Shown in pieces: positions 17,699-27,535 of a stretch of DNA of 64,000 nt. Location of the stretch: positions 1 through 64,000 of the forward strand of contig CAVVEQ010000013.1 in the NCBI GenBank assembly GCA_963747315.1. The letters run 5' to 3'. Under the pieces are notes generated by a model, which worked only from the letters and a program-made list of their open reading frames with translations, searched no databases and was not told where the DNA came from. The translations under genes and the position numbers were made by a program. Origin of the DNA: CAVVEQ01 sp963747315. Lineage in GTDB: Bacteria; Chloroflexota; Anaerolineae; Anaerolineales; Anaerolineaceae. Each line of letters starts with the position of its first letter. Positions within the stretch are counted from its first letter, which is position 1.

Positions 17699-17794
17699 TT
17701 AAGGATTACTTTGGACATACGCAAAATAGAGCGAAAACAGGATAATTGCTACCGTAACGAAGACAACAAGTATTCGAGCGATCCGCATTCTCAT
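17699..17794 (-). CDS. Possible 31-residue membrane protein after the ferric reductase gene
   Basis: ATG 17794 to TAA 17699 encodes a positive start (MRMRIARI), one hydrophobic helix (VVFVTVAIILFSLYFAYV) and a short polar tail. It starts 12 bases after the stop of the ferric-reductase-like gene on the same strand. The ribosome site (AGAG) is weak. The amino-acid pattern fits a small single-pass subunit with its positive end inside the cell. Evidence is composition and position only. Confidence 0.4.
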   Translation of the reverse strand: MRMRIARILVVFVTVAIILFSLYFAYVQSNP

Positions 17795-17806
17795 CTAAAC
17801 ACTCTT

Positions 17807-19138
17807 TCAGACAAGGTCAAACCGTTCGGAATGGAAATCACCGATCGATACTCCGGCTGAGGGCATTGCATTTTCCACAGCGTTCATCATCGGCAGGGGA
17901 CCACAAATGAATACTTCCCAGGTATTGGGTGAGAGACCTTCAGGCAGGAATTTCTTTATTATCCCAGCGGTAACAAATCCGGTCTCCCCTGACCAATCCG
18001 CGGGGGGGCTTTCCAGGACGTGAACTACCTTCAAGTTCAGCACCTCTTCAAGATTTCGAACCTCCTCCCGAAAGGTTACCCCCTCCCAGTTCTTGTTGGC
18101 GTAGATCAAAACAAGGGGGCGTTTATCCTGCCGGTCGGCGAGGGAGCGAAGCATGCTCATCATCGGGGTGATTCCGATTCCCCCGGCGATAAACATAAAT
18201 CCTTGCGCGTATGGATGGCGTTCATAGGAAAAAGCGCCAAAGGGACCGTCGACAAACACTTCCTGGCCGGGCAACAAATTTTTTATAGTGCTAGTGAAAT
18301 CTCCCAGTTCCTTGATCGTGAAGGAAATGGTTTTTCTGTTTTCTGCACTGGATGCGATCGTGAAGGGATGCTCCGCATCCGAAAAGGGAGTATTGTTGGC
18401 GGTCAACCAGGCAAATTGACCTGGTTGAAAACGAAAAACTTCCTTCCGCTTTGGCTTCAATACCAGTGTATAAGCCCCTCCGGATTCAGGCTTGATCTCA
18501 TTCACCAGGTAGGGATTCTTGATCAATATCCAGGGTTTATAGATCCGGATATAGAAGATCAAACCGATCCAAAACAGGGAATAAATTATCCAGAGCTCCC
18601 TTTTCAGGAGAGTGTTCAGATAATACCCTGCCAGGTAAATATGGGCAAAGGCGAAGGAAACCGCGGCAATTGCCAGGATCCCATGCCAGATCCGCCAGCG
18701 GTTATATTCAATATGCCATTTTTTCCGATAGAGCGACGTGAAGACCAAGGCAGTGATCGCCAAAACACTCAAAACTGCGGCCCTCGCGCGCAACGGTGCG
18801 GTGAAGAAATTCAGCAGGCTGATCAATTGTGGAGAGAAAATGAATAGAATCAGGACGTGCGAAAGAGCGAGGATGTAAGCAATGATCGAAATCTGTTTAT
18901 GAAAGTAATAGACGATATCGCTGCCATAAGGGGCTTTGATTACCTTAAATCGGGCGGTAAGTACGAATTGAAGCATCCACATCGCGATGGCGCAATAGCC
19001 GATCGCAACAGAAAAATCCCGCCAGAATTCCCTGCCGGGGGGTGGAGAGCCAAGCAACAGGATCAAGACAGGCGCAAGAGTCAACAGAATATATACAAAG
19101 ATCCAAAAAATGCCTTGTAATGTCTTTTTGATGCTCAT
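17807..19138 (-). CDS. Ferric-reductase-like transmembrane flavocytochrome
   Basis: 443 residues. The N-terminal half has six hydrophobic segments with His residues suited to haem binding (FHKQISIIAYILALSH, then WRIWHGILAIAAVSFAFAH). The C-terminal half is an FNR-like FAD/NAD(P) domain: EHPFTIASS for FAD, FIAGGIGITPMMSML for NAD(P), and FICGPLPMM. Such enzymes move electrons from NAD(P)H across the membrane to iron or another acceptor. It carries no EF-hand or extra domain. A tiny membrane ORF follows in the same direction. Confidence 0.88.
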   Translation of the reverse strand: MSIKKTLQGIFWIFVYILLTLAPVLILLLGSPPPGREFWRDFSVAIGYCAIAMWMLQFVLTARFKVIKAPYGSDIVYYFHKQISIIAYILALSHVLILFIFSPQLISLLNFFTAPLRARAAVLSVLAITALVFTSLYRKKWHIEYNRWRIWHGILAIAAVSFAFAHIYLAGYYLNTLLKRELWIIYSLFWIGLIFYIRIYKPWILIKNPYLVNEIKPESGGAYTLVLKPKRKEVFRFQPGQFAWLTANNTPFSDAEHPFTIASSAENRKTISFTIKELGDFTSTIKNLLPGQEVFVDGPFGAFSYERHPYAQGFMFIAGGIGITPMMSMLRSLADRQDKRPLVLIYANKNWEGVTFREEVRNLEEVLNLKVVHVLESPPADWSGETGFVTAGIIKKFLPEGLSPNTWEVFICGPLPMMNAVENAMPSAGVSIGDFHSERFDLV

Positions 19139-19330
19139 TGCCCTGATTATAGAATATTTGAAGGAAATTCACCAAACACTTCTCAATTTAATTGTTATAT
19201 TTCATCCCCAAGTAACATCCTTGCTGAGCGATCCTATGTAAACAGGTTTCTTCGCCGGAATGGACAATTGATTGACACGATATCCGCCGCTTGTTATAGT
19301 AACCTCTTATTTCAAGCGCTAAGGATAATC

Positions 19331-20530
19331 ATGACCGCAAACAACAAGAAATTATTTTCCATTTTTCTAATCGTTTTTATCGATCTTCTGGGTTTCAGTA
19401 TCATTTTGCCCCTTTTACCCTTTTACGCCACAGCTTTTGGCGCGAATGCTGTTACAACCGAAGCGTTGGTCGCGATCTACGCGCTGATGCAATTCATCAG
19501 CGCACCTCTCCTTGGGAGGTTGTCCGATAGGCAGGGGAGGCGGATAGTCCTGCTATTGAGCATAGCAGGAAATATCGTTGCATATATCATTCTTGGTTTC
19601 GCGAACAGCCTGTTGATCATGTTTGTAGCTCGCGCGCTTGCGGGTTTGTTCAGTGGGAATATCAGCGTCGCCCAGGCATATATCACTGATATCACGGATG
19701 AAAAAAACCGTGCCAAGGGATTGGGTCTTATTGGTGCTGCTTTTGGTTTGGGTTTTATTTTCGGGCCAGCCATGGGCGGCTTCCTCAGCCAATTCGGGTT
19801 TATGGTCCCTGCGCTGGTATCGGCAGGTTTGGCGCTGATCAACCTTGTGCTTGTTTTCCTGTGGCTCCCAGAGTCTCTTACCAAAGAACAACGGGAAGAG
19901 CGGCTTGGGAAGAAAGACCAGGTACCATTCACAATCCCGGCGCTTTTCGAAGTGCTTCGCAGACCTCACATCGGACCGCTTCTTTCAACCCGTTTCTTCT
20001 TTGCGATCGCGTTTTCAATGTTCACTTCTGTTTTTGCTCTTTATGGCCTTTACAAATTTCAGCTTGACGAGCAGGCCACCGGGTATATCCTGGCTTACCT
20101 GGGAGTGATCACGGTTATCGTCCAGGGATTCCTGATCGGCAGGCTGACCGCGAGGTTTAAAGAGGCTGTGTTGATTTTCTGGGCGATTGCCATTTTATCG
20201 TTATCCCTCGTTGGCTGGTCATTGACACCGTCTCTGCCGGTTTTATTCATCGTTCTCATCCCGATAGCATTTTCCGGCGGTGTTTTCAACACGGTGATCA
20301 ATAGCTCGATAAGCAAAGCGGTCCATCCGGATGAAGTTGGCGGAATGCTGGGTATCGGCGCTTCGCTTGAGAGTGTCACCAGGGTGATTTCACCCATATT
20401 GGGGGGTCTCCTCTTGCAGCAATTTGGCGCGGGTGCACCCGGCATCTTTTGCGCAATCGTGACCGGTTTGTTGGCCATTTATTTGTGGAGAACCGGCGAG
20501 CAACCCATCGATGTGTCTCTGCCAGGATGA
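19331..20530 (+). CDS. MFS exporter, TetA-like (DHA1) family
   Basis: 399 residues, 12 hydrophobic segments. Motif A between helices 2 and 3 is GRLSDRQGRRIVLL, and helix 5 carries GAAFGLGFIFGPAMGG, the motif C of drug/proton antiporters. Close in type to tetracycline and multidrug exporters, but the substrate cannot be set from sequence. I chose ATG 19331 (TAAGGA upstream) because the next in-frame start upstream adds an unlike segment. It converges with the Rieske gene two bases past its stop. Confidence 0.85.
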   Translation: MTANNKKLFSIFLIVFIDLLGFSIILPLLPFYATAFGANAVTTEALVAIYALMQFISAPLLGRLSDRQGRRIVLLLSIAGNIVAYIILGFANSLLIMFVARALAGLFSGNISVAQAYITDITDEKNRAKGLGLIGAAFGLGFIFGPAMGGFLSQFGFMVPALVSAGLALINLVLVFLWLPESLTKEQREERLGKKDQVPFTIPALFEVLRRPHIGPLLSTRFFFAIAFSMFTSVFALYGLYKFQLDEQATGYILAYLGVITVIVQGFLIGRLTARFKEAVLIFWAIAILSLSLVGWSLTPSLPVLFIVLIPIAFSGGVFNTVINSSISKAVHPDEVGGMLGIGASLESVTRVISPILGGLLLQQFGAGAPGIFCAIVTGLLAIYLWRTGEQPIDVSLPG

Positions 20531-20532
20531 GG

Positions 20533-21552
20533 CTACTCTCTCTTCACTGAAATGGATTGATCCTTTTCACTGAGCTGCCCCGCAAGGACTTTCAATTTTT
20601 GCCTGTACGTCCGATACATCAGGATCGCTCGATCACCTGGAACCAGGATCTGCCCCATTTTCTTAAGTTCAGTCTTCTTGGGAAGGATATTTCTGACCAC
20701 CTGTTTATCCTGATTGGCAATAACGATGCTTCCCAACACCCCGACCCAATTGATAAATTCTCTCAAGATAGGGATCCTAACCTCTTTCTGGTAATACCTG
20801 CCATAAAGGATACCGTTTTCCTCATCGACGGGGACAAAAGCGATCAGGATGCGGTTTCCATCTCCTAGACGATTTTGCCACAAATTCGGGAATATGAAGA
20901 TAAGTAACGGTTCTCCAGCAGGTTGAGGGATTTCCTCGGCTTTCAAAGCTGGTGAACCATCATCAAGGCGGTTGTACACCCATAATTTCAAGACACCGTC
21001 TTTTTGGTCCACAAAAGGCCCATCCACCATGGACCTTCCTCCCGCGCCTATGGTGTTGTGGTGCACAAAAGGCAGGTGCATCACATCCAGTTGGTTTTCC
21101 ACCATCCGCGAGTAATGGACAGGCCAATCCTGACGGAAGCTCCCGTAACTAAACTTATCATCAATATCCTCATAGAATTTTGGCGGTTCCAGTTCTCCTT
21201 CAGGAGAAGTTCCCCAGTAGATCCAGATCCATCCATGAGCTTCATGAACTGGATAGGTAGCGACTTCCAGGGCATTTGGAATTTTCCCATTCCTTCCAAT
21301 GGATGGAACAAATTGGCATCTTCCATTCTGATCGTACTCAAATCCATGAAAGGGGCATTGCAATCCCCCACTCATCACTTTCCCCTGGCTAAGGCGTGCG
21401 CCAAGATGGGGGCAGAGGTCTTGCATGCATGAAGTCCGTCCATCCGAATCACGCCAGAAAACCAGCTTTTCCCCCATGCGGGTCACGGCCAGCGGTTTCC
21501 CCTGTTTTACTTCCTTGGAGTCGAGAACGATATACCATTGATTACGGATCAT
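20533..21552 (-). CDS. Rieske non-haem iron oxygenase
   Basis: 339 residues. The N-terminal Rieske 2Fe-2S domain has CPHLGARL and CPFHGFEYD, i.e. the C-x-H...C-x2-H ligands. The catalytic domain has ENQLDVMHLPFVHHNT, which holds the bridging Asp and the His pair of the mononuclear iron site. Relatives open aromatic rings or demethylate (vanillate and chlorophyllide-type oxygenases). No ferredoxin or reductase gene adjoins it, so substrate remains open. ATG 21552 has AGAGGT at 6 bases. An oxygenase suggests the host meets oxygen at least at times. Confidence 0.88.
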   Translation of the reverse strand: MIRNQWYIVLDSKEVKQGKPLAVTRMGEKLVFWRDSDGRTSCMQDLCPHLGARLSQGKVMSGGLQCPFHGFEYDQNGRCQFVPSIGRNGKIPNALEVATYPVHEAHGWIWIYWGTSPEGELEPPKFYEDIDDKFSYGSFRQDWPVHYSRMVENQLDVMHLPFVHHNTIGAGGRSMVDGPFVDQKDGVLKLWVYNRLDDGSPALKAEEIPQPAGEPLLIFIFPNLWQNRLGDGNRILIAFVPVDEENGILYGRYYQKEVRIPILREFINWVGVLGSIVIANQDKQVVRNILPKKTELKKMGQILVPGDRAILMYRTYRQKLKVLAGQLSEKDQSISVKRE

Positions 21553-21601
21553 GCGGTACCTCTGGATAATGTTTTTTTTATTACTAAAATTCAATCAGGT
21601 T

Positions 21602-23011
21602 TTAACTCGACTTCTGATACCTTTCCAACGCGTGAATTCTCGCTTGATCATGATTTATGACAGGAGGGGGATAATGCTTGCCGATCAAACAACCAGAGGT
21701 AAGTTGAATTTCCAGGGGCATTAACCACGGAGAGTGGATAAATTCAACTGGGACATCAACCAGTTCGGGAACCCAGTGACGGATGTACTCCCCGGCTGGA
21801 TCAAAGCGCTTACTTTGCGTGACTGGATTAAAAATCCGGAAATATGGCGCTGCATCTGTTCCCGTTCCAGCCACCCATTGCCAGCCGCCGTTGTTGGCCG
21901 CCGGGTCTCCGTCGATTAGGTTCTCCATGAACCAATTTTCACCATGCTGCCAGTTTATCAGCAAGTCTTTCACCAGGAACGAAGCTGTGATCATTCTCGC
22001 GCGGTTGTGCATCCAACCGGTCAATTTTAACTGCCGCATTCCCGCATCCACGATCGGATACCCGGTTGTACCATTCTGCCAGGCTTTGAAATCCGGACCT
22101 TGGGTATTCCAAGCGATATCCCTCATGCTTGGACGAAACGCTTCCCTGATTACATTAGGGAAGTGATAGAGTATGGAAAGGTAGAATTCGCGCCAGATCA
22201 ATTCATTAAGCCAGCTCCGCGCATCAGCCAATTCCTCTGGTTTGCGCGCCTCATTTATTGCGTTGAATGCCCGCGAGAAAAGCCTCCCGGGTGCGACCAT
22301 CCCAAAACGCAGGTACGGAGAAAGAAGCGAGGTTGCATCCAACCCCATTTGATCCCGGTTGAATCCATAACCAATCAATTTATCCCGGAAAAAATCATCC
22401 AGGCGTGCCTTTGCTTCCCTTTCGCCTGCAGGAAAAAGTGTATCCCTTGTGGATTGGGGGAATTGCGCTGAGAACAGAGAAGCAACTGGATGCCAGGTGA
22501 TCCCCAGATTAGGGATGAATTTCCAGGATAGTGGCAAGGACGACCATTTGTTCTTGAACGGGGTAAAAATGGAATAAGGCGAACCATCCATTTTGGTAAC
22601 AACTTTGGGGTGATGCATTGTCAATCCGGGAGTCAAGCGAAGCGGCAGAAGCTTAGCAATCCTATTATCTCTTTGTCTTGCAAAGGGACTGTAATCCTCC
22701 TCAGCAAAGATGATATCCGCACCGGTTTCGCCAACCAGCCGCCCGAGCTCAACCAGCGGATCACCATGCCTAAGGACCAACCGGGTCCCTAATTTATTCA
22801 ACTCCTGATCAAGTTGTTCTAAACCCTGAAAAAGGAAATTCTTCCTCCGGGTTGCTTTACGTGCCAGAAGGAGGTCATCCAAAATAAAAACCGGGATCAC
22901 CGCTCCTACCCGACTGGCTTGTTCGAGCGCGTAATTATCCTCCAACCTGAGATCGCGGCGTATCCACCAAATCGCTGTGGTCAATTGAACCTCTCGATGG
23001 AAGTATCTCAT
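21602..23011 (-). CDS. phrB: CPD photolyase (cryptochrome/photolyase family)
   Basis: 469 residues. The antenna domain begins with AIWWIRRDLRLEDN. The FAD-binding domain has WLNELIWREFY, MRQLKLTGWMHNRARM and NNGGWQWVAGTGTDAAPYFRIFNP, the standard catalytic region of class I DNA photolyases that use light to split pyrimidine dimers. I chose ATG 23011, because the longer reading would run into the divergent zwf start at 23096. The two genes share an 84-base intergenic region. Confidence 0.95.
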   Translation of the reverse strand: MRYFHREVQLTTAIWWIRRDLRLEDNYALEQASRVGAVIPVFILDDLLLARKATRRKNFLFQGLEQLDQELNKLGTRLVLRHGDPLVELGRLVGETGADIIFAEEDYSPFARQRDNRIAKLLPLRLTPGLTMHHPKVVTKMDGSPYSIFTPFKNKWSSLPLSWKFIPNLGITWHPVASLFSAQFPQSTRDTLFPAGEREAKARLDDFFRDKLIGYGFNRDQMGLDATSLLSPYLRFGMVAPGRLFSRAFNAINEARKPEELADARSWLNELIWREFYLSILYHFPNVIREAFRPSMRDIAWNTQGPDFKAWQNGTTGYPIVDAGMRQLKLTGWMHNRARMITASFLVKDLLINWQHGENWFMENLIDGDPAANNGGWQWVAGTGTDAAPYFRIFNPVTQSKRFDPAGEYIRHWVPELVDVPVEFIHSPWLMPLEIQLTSGCLIGKHYPPPVINHDQARIHALERYQKSS

Positions 23012-23095
23012 GAATTCGATTCTCCCGCACGAATCTTGAACAGAGTCTTCCTTATTCCCTTTAATCGGGTAACATTTACACAGTAGAGGAAAGAA

Positions 23096-24574
23096 ATGAA
23101 TGAAACCTGTCAATCCGTAACCATCGTCGTTTTTGGAGCTTCAGGAGACCTGACCTGGCGAAAATTGATCCCAGCGCTATATAATAATTTCAATAAAGGG
23201 CGGCTTTCTGCCTGTGCGAGGATCGTCGGGTTCGCCCGCCGGCCATTCACGAACGAGACGTTTCGAGATCATCTCAAAACGGGGGTGGCACAATTTTGTC
23301 CGGAGACCTTCAACCCACAAGCTTGGGACGAATTCTCCGGGATGATCCGGTATTTCCAGGGCAATCTGGGCGTCCCTGAAGATTTCACCCGTTTGAGTGG
23401 TTTTCTGGATGATTTGGAAGAGGAACCCGCTGACCGTTTATATTACCTGGCGACCGCTCCGGAGCACTACGCTCCGGTAGTCGTTGATCTGGGTAAAGCC
23501 GGAATGGCGGAACAAAAGGTTGGTAACTGGCGGCGGATTATCATAGAAAAACCGTACGGGCAGGACCTGGCATCCGCGCAGGATCTGAACAAGGTCGTGC
23601 ACAGTGTCTTTGAAGAGGACCAGGTTTATCGCATTGACCACTACCTGGGTAAGGAGACTGCCCAGAACATCCTTTTCTTCCGCTTCGCGAATACGATCTT
23701 TGAACCGGTCTGGAACCGCAACTTTGTGGAAAATGTGCAGATCACGGTTTCAGAAACGGTCGATGTGGGGCACCGCGCGGGATATTACGACAACGCCGGG
23801 GTGGTGAGGGATATCTTTCAGAACCATATTCTTCAACTCCTGGCGCTTGTAGCGATGGAGCCGCCCAGCTCCTTCAACGCCGATGCGGTGCGGAATGAAA
23901 AAACCAAACTCTTCGAGAGTATCCGCTCGATCAAACTGGAGAACACTGTCCGGGCACAGTACCGGGGTTACGCAGAAACAGAGGGTGTAGCGCCCGGTTC
24001 AAAAACCCCCACATACGCGGCGTTGAAGCTGCTGATCGATAACTGGCGCTGGCAGGGGGTGCCATTTTACCTGCGTTCGGGAAAAGCCATGCATCGGAAG
24101 TCGTCCGAGATCATCATCGAGTTCAGGAAACCGCCGCATCTGATGTTCCACCTGCCGCCTGGCAGCAACTTTTCCCCGAACGTGCTCTCCCTTTGTATCC
24201 AGCCCGATGAAGGGATTCATCTCCGCTTCCAGGCAAAAGTGCCTGATTCCGACCAGGAGATGCGCCCGGTGGATATGGATTTCCAATACCCGGCTTCATT
24301 CAAAGGCGGACTCCCGGATGCCTATGAGCGTTTGCTCCTGGATGCCTTAGCCGGAGATGCCTCTCTATTCACCCGCAGCGATGGAATTGAAGCATCCTGG
24401 CGGTTGGTGGACCCGGTAATCCGCGGATGGGAGCAAACGGATTATCCACTCTTGAGTAACTATCCAAAGAACACACCCGGCCCGCGCGAGTCCGATGAGC
24501 TGCTGGAGAGGGAGGGGCATTCCTGGCGGGAAGGATGCGTATCTTTTGAAGGGATGGCGGATGCCTCGGATTGA
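23096..24574 (+). CDS. zwf: Glucose-6-phosphate 1-dehydrogenase
   Basis: 492 residues, full length. It oxidises glucose-6-phosphate to 6-phosphogluconolactone with NAD(P)+. The nucleotide motif is VVFGASGDLTWRKL (Trp replaces the usual Lys/Ala), the catalytic stretch is YRIDHYLGKET, and IIEKPYG binds substrate. The last 14 bases overlap the pgl start, so both are likely translated together. This pair is the oxidative entry to the pentose phosphate pathway; gnd and opcA are not in the window. Confidence 0.97.
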   Translation: MNETCQSVTIVVFGASGDLTWRKLIPALYNNFNKGRLSACARIVGFARRPFTNETFRDHLKTGVAQFCPETFNPQAWDEFSGMIRYFQGNLGVPEDFTRLSGFLDDLEEEPADRLYYLATAPEHYAPVVVDLGKAGMAEQKVGNWRRIIIEKPYGQDLASAQDLNKVVHSVFEEDQVYRIDHYLGKETAQNILFFRFANTIFEPVWNRNFVENVQITVSETVDVGHRAGYYDNAGVVRDIFQNHILQLLALVAMEPPSSFNADAVRNEKTKLFESIRSIKLENTVRAQYRGYAETEGVAPGSKTPTYAALKLLIDNWRWQGVPFYLRSGKAMHRKSSEIIIEFRKPPHLMFHLPPGSNFSPNVLSLCIQPDEGIHLRFQAKVPDSDQEMRPVDMDFQYPASFKGGLPDAYERLLLDALAGDASLFTRSDGIEASWRLVDPVIRGWEQTDYPLLSNYPKNTPGPRESDELLEREGHSWREGCVSFEGMADASD

Positions 24575-25286
24575 GGTATTCCCGGATGTCGATGCGGTTG
24601 CCATCCACGCATCAAGTGAATTTTCCCGGCTGGCTGCAAACGCAATTGCCGCAAGAGGCAGCTTCTCAGTAGCACTCTCCGGGGGTTCAACCCCGAAAAG
24701 GATGTTCCAGCAACTTGTGGGTGCGGTGGTGGATTGGGGAAATATCCACATTTTCTGGGTTGATGAACGCTGTGTCCCGCCGGATCACCCCGACAGTAAT
24801 TACGGGATGACCGCAGCCGTTCTCCTTGATCACATCAAAATCCCGAAAGAACATCTTCACCGAATCCACGGCGAGTTAGAACCGGGGATTGCCGCCAGGA
24901 TCTATGAGAAGGATATTCAGGAATTCTTCTGTGGGGAAAAACCGATTTTCGATCTGATCCTGCTCGGTGTTGGCACCGACGGGCATACGGCATCACTTTT
25001 TCCCGGTTCGCCTGCTCTGAAGGAACAGCATAGATGGGTTATAGATGTTGAGCACAACACCCCACCGCCGCCCCTTGTGAACCGGGTAACGCTGACCTTC
25101 CCGGTGCTCAACGCAGGGGAAAACATCATATTCCTTGTTTCGGGTAGGGACAAGGCAAAAATTGTTGTCTGCGCATTCGGAGAACCGAAGAATCCGCTTC
25201 AGATCCCCGTCCAAGAAATCATATCGACTGCCAGGAACATTCGCTGGCTTTTGGACAAGGATTCCGCCGGGGATTTGTCTACCTAA
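24561..25286 (+). CDS. pgl: 6-phosphogluconolactonase
   Basis: 241 residues. It hydrolyses the lactone made by the upstream dehydrogenase. Typical motifs are FSVALSGGSTPKRMFQQL, IHIFWVDERCVPPD and LGVGTDGHTASLFPG. ATG 24561 overlaps zwf by 14 bases; the in-frame upstream extension does not look like a family N-terminus. Confidence 0.96.
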   Translation: MPRIEVFPDVDAVAIHASSEFSRLAANAIAARGSFSVALSGGSTPKRMFQQLVGAVVDWGNIHIFWVDERCVPPDHPDSNYGMTAAVLLDHIKIPKEHLHRIHGELEPGIAARIYEKDIQEFFCGEKPIFDLILLGVGTDGHTASLFPGSPALKEQHRWVIDVEHNTPPPPLVNRVTLTFPVLNAGENIIFLVSGRDKAKIVVCAFGEPKNPLQIPVQEIISTARNIRWLLDKDSAGDLST

Positions 25287-25387
25287 ACCCGCGGAGTAGT
25301 ATTACAAATGTGATTTTTCGAAAATGTGAAGCATTAATTTCCATGATCAGATTACGATTTTCGGAAAATCATACGCATTTTCACAAT

Positions 25388-27274
25388 TTATTTATAGTCG
25401 AGTAAATAAGAATATGGGACGCTATCCAGGATTTTTAACGACCCGTCCGGCTGACCTTGGACATAGTAATCAAATTCCGAATGAAAATCACAGCGTTGGT
25501 TTTTTGGTTGATCTTTGCATGGAGGCCAGAAAACCGGGGTACCATCCGGATTGGAAAATTGAATCCTGAAGAGAAAAGTATCCGGGAGAGTTTGTGCTCC
25601 ATAGGTTACATCCAAAACTGGTTGGCAGGGGAATCTTTCATCGGTACACAGAGCTTCCAGAATCGCAGTATTATCCTCAAGATCGACACCGGGAAGTGAA
25701 CCGGAAAGCCATTCCTTGAACAATGGTTCATCGGTGAACTTCAGGTCATCTGAGGCTTCCGAATATTTTCCTTTAGATAATTTATCGAGGTGGTCGAGTA
25801 GGAATTTTCGCGCAGGATCCATCTCTTCCACAGGTAGTCCAAATTGGGTTATATCTGAATCATATGATGCTAGTAGCCTTTTTTGATCTGGTGTGAATGC
25901 GAGGTATTCTGGTTCATCGGACGGAGAAAGCGAAAAATAGGGTTGTGGTATTTCGATCTCTTTCCAGGTTGCCGTATCCCAAACGCTGATTTTGGGGTCA
26001 TAATCGCCTGATACAACCTTCCAATCTCCACGTCTGCTGAAGATAAATAACAGTTTTCCATCCGGGCTGAACGTATACGTTGCGGTGGGATACATCTCAA
26101 ATGATGCTGGTTTTATTCGGGTGATCAGATCACCACTGGTTATATCGATGATCGCATATCCTTTCCCTTTAACCGCCTCGGAATCGGTAAGCAGGAGCGA
26201 TTTACTATCCGGAGTAAAACCGAAATTAAATCTATTATTTGTTTTTACACCGGTGGGAATTGTCTGTATTTTTTCTCCCGATTGAAAATCGTAGATACGG
26301 ATGACCAAATTTTCAAAACTTTCCATGACCGCAATTTTCGTGCTGTCGGGGCTAATGGCGGAAGAAATTCCTTGATAACCTGATACAGCACGGGAGGAAG
26401 GATTTTCCATATCCCACCATTTCGTGGTTCGCTGACCGGTACATGGATTATTGTACTGAGTGATTAAATAACGTCCATTTGGGGTTAATTGGAGAAGAAC
26501 TCTGTTACAGTTTTCAATATCAGGCTGAATTTCCTTAATTTTCTCTCCAGATGCCACATCCCAAACCCTGATCGTGCTATCTGGATAATTCTCTTTCTTG
26601 AAATAAAAAATCCCGGTGTAGAGTGTTTTTCCATCCGGAGAAAAAACCATGCTCTCGACAATTGAGTTATACCCTTTCAGTTTATGGGTGATTTCGCCTG
26701 TATTGGTATCCACCAGCCACACTTGCGGTTCGGTGCAGGTCGTATCGTACTCACCATAATAAGCGAGTGGAGTATGACAACCGGAAATTGCAAGGATTTT
26801 TCCATCAGGACTGAATTCAAAATCAGAAACAACAGTTGTCAGAGGTTCAAGTTTATGCAACACTTTGCCAGTATTCATATCAAATAGCACGATCACCGGA
26901 GCTTCACATGTACCATTCGAATCCTCTTGTATCGTACAACCCCAGGAAGCAAGAAGGCGTTGATCCGGGCTGATTGATTTTTTCATAAGTTTGGGATACT
27001 CATCGGTGGTTAAATAAAAAGACCGCAACACCTGGAGATCAGTAACTGTCTCGTTTTCGATCACTTCCGGAAGGGGAACCTGGGTGGAGGTTGGGGATGG
27101 TTCAGCGGTGGGAGTGGTTGTTGGAGAGGGTGCTTGCGTGGGGGAGGATTCCACTTGAGATGTAGATTTCGCGCTTTCGGGTGTGCTCATGTTTTGTTGT
27201 GGAGCTGTACTGCAGGAAGCGAGGATTATACCTAAAAGAATTAAATACGTAGCTTTTAATAATTGAGATTTCAT
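25388..27274 (-). CDS. Secreted lipoprotein with WD40-like beta-propeller
   Basis: 628 residues. The signal peptide ends in lipobox ILASCS (Cys about 21), then comes a Ser/Thr/Pro linker to about residue 70. The middle carries repeated blades of the form FSPDGKILAISG, FSPDGKTLYTG and FTPDSKSLLLTD, often paired with WD-like LVDTNTGEITHKLKG. Seven or so blades are visible. A C-terminal segment of about 130 residues has several Cys (CTDERFPCQP, CKDQPKNQRC) and resembles domains in other Chloroflexota lipoproteins. It stands alone with AT-rich flanks on both sides. No enzymatic motif was seen. Confidence 0.75.
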   Translation of the reverse strand: MKSQLLKATYLILLGIILASCSTAPQQNMSTPESAKSTSQVESSPTQAPSPTTTPTAEPSPTSTQVPLPEVIENETVTDLQVLRSFYLTTDEYPKLMKKSISPDQRLLASWGCTIQEDSNGTCEAPVIVLFDMNTGKVLHKLEPLTTVVSDFEFSPDGKILAISGCHTPLAYYGEYDTTCTEPQVWLVDTNTGEITHKLKGYNSIVESMVFSPDGKTLYTGIFYFKKENYPDSTIRVWDVASGEKIKEIQPDIENCNRVLLQLTPNGRYLITQYNNPCTGQRTTKWWDMENPSSRAVSGYQGISSAISPDSTKIAVMESFENLVIRIYDFQSGEKIQTIPTGVKTNNRFNFGFTPDSKSLLLTDSEAVKGKGYAIIDITSGDLITRIKPASFEMYPTATYTFSPDGKLLFIFSRRGDWKVVSGDYDPKISVWDTATWKEIEIPQPYFSLSPSDEPEYLAFTPDQKRLLASYDSDITQFGLPVEEMDPARKFLLDHLDKLSKGKYSEASDDLKFTDEPLFKEWLSGSLPGVDLEDNTAILEALCTDERFPCQPVLDVTYGAQTLPDTFLFRIQFSNPDGTPVFWPPCKDQPKNQRCDFHSEFDYYVQGQPDGSLKILDSVPYSYLLDYK

Positions 27275-27535
27275 TTTCTCCCTCTCTTTATATTATGATA
27301 AATAATACTGTAATTGTCCTAATAAAGCAAATATGAATCTGCATATCTTTTAATGAAATAACAGCAACTGATGTCTGGATAGGCTGAAATCAAGTCAGTT
27401 GAAGGCTAACTATCGATTGATTTTTGGACGGGATTCTAATTTCGGGAAATTCTTCCTAAGAAAGGATCCTCTTAAATATCAAAAATCCACAATTGTTGTG
27501 ATATCGAAAATTATATGAGTCTTGATCCCGAACCG

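Noticed and set aside
18020..18847. A 275-codon plus-strand frame opposite the ferric reductase gene
   Set aside because: No recognisable features; the minus-strand gene has clear FAD and NAD motifs throughout.
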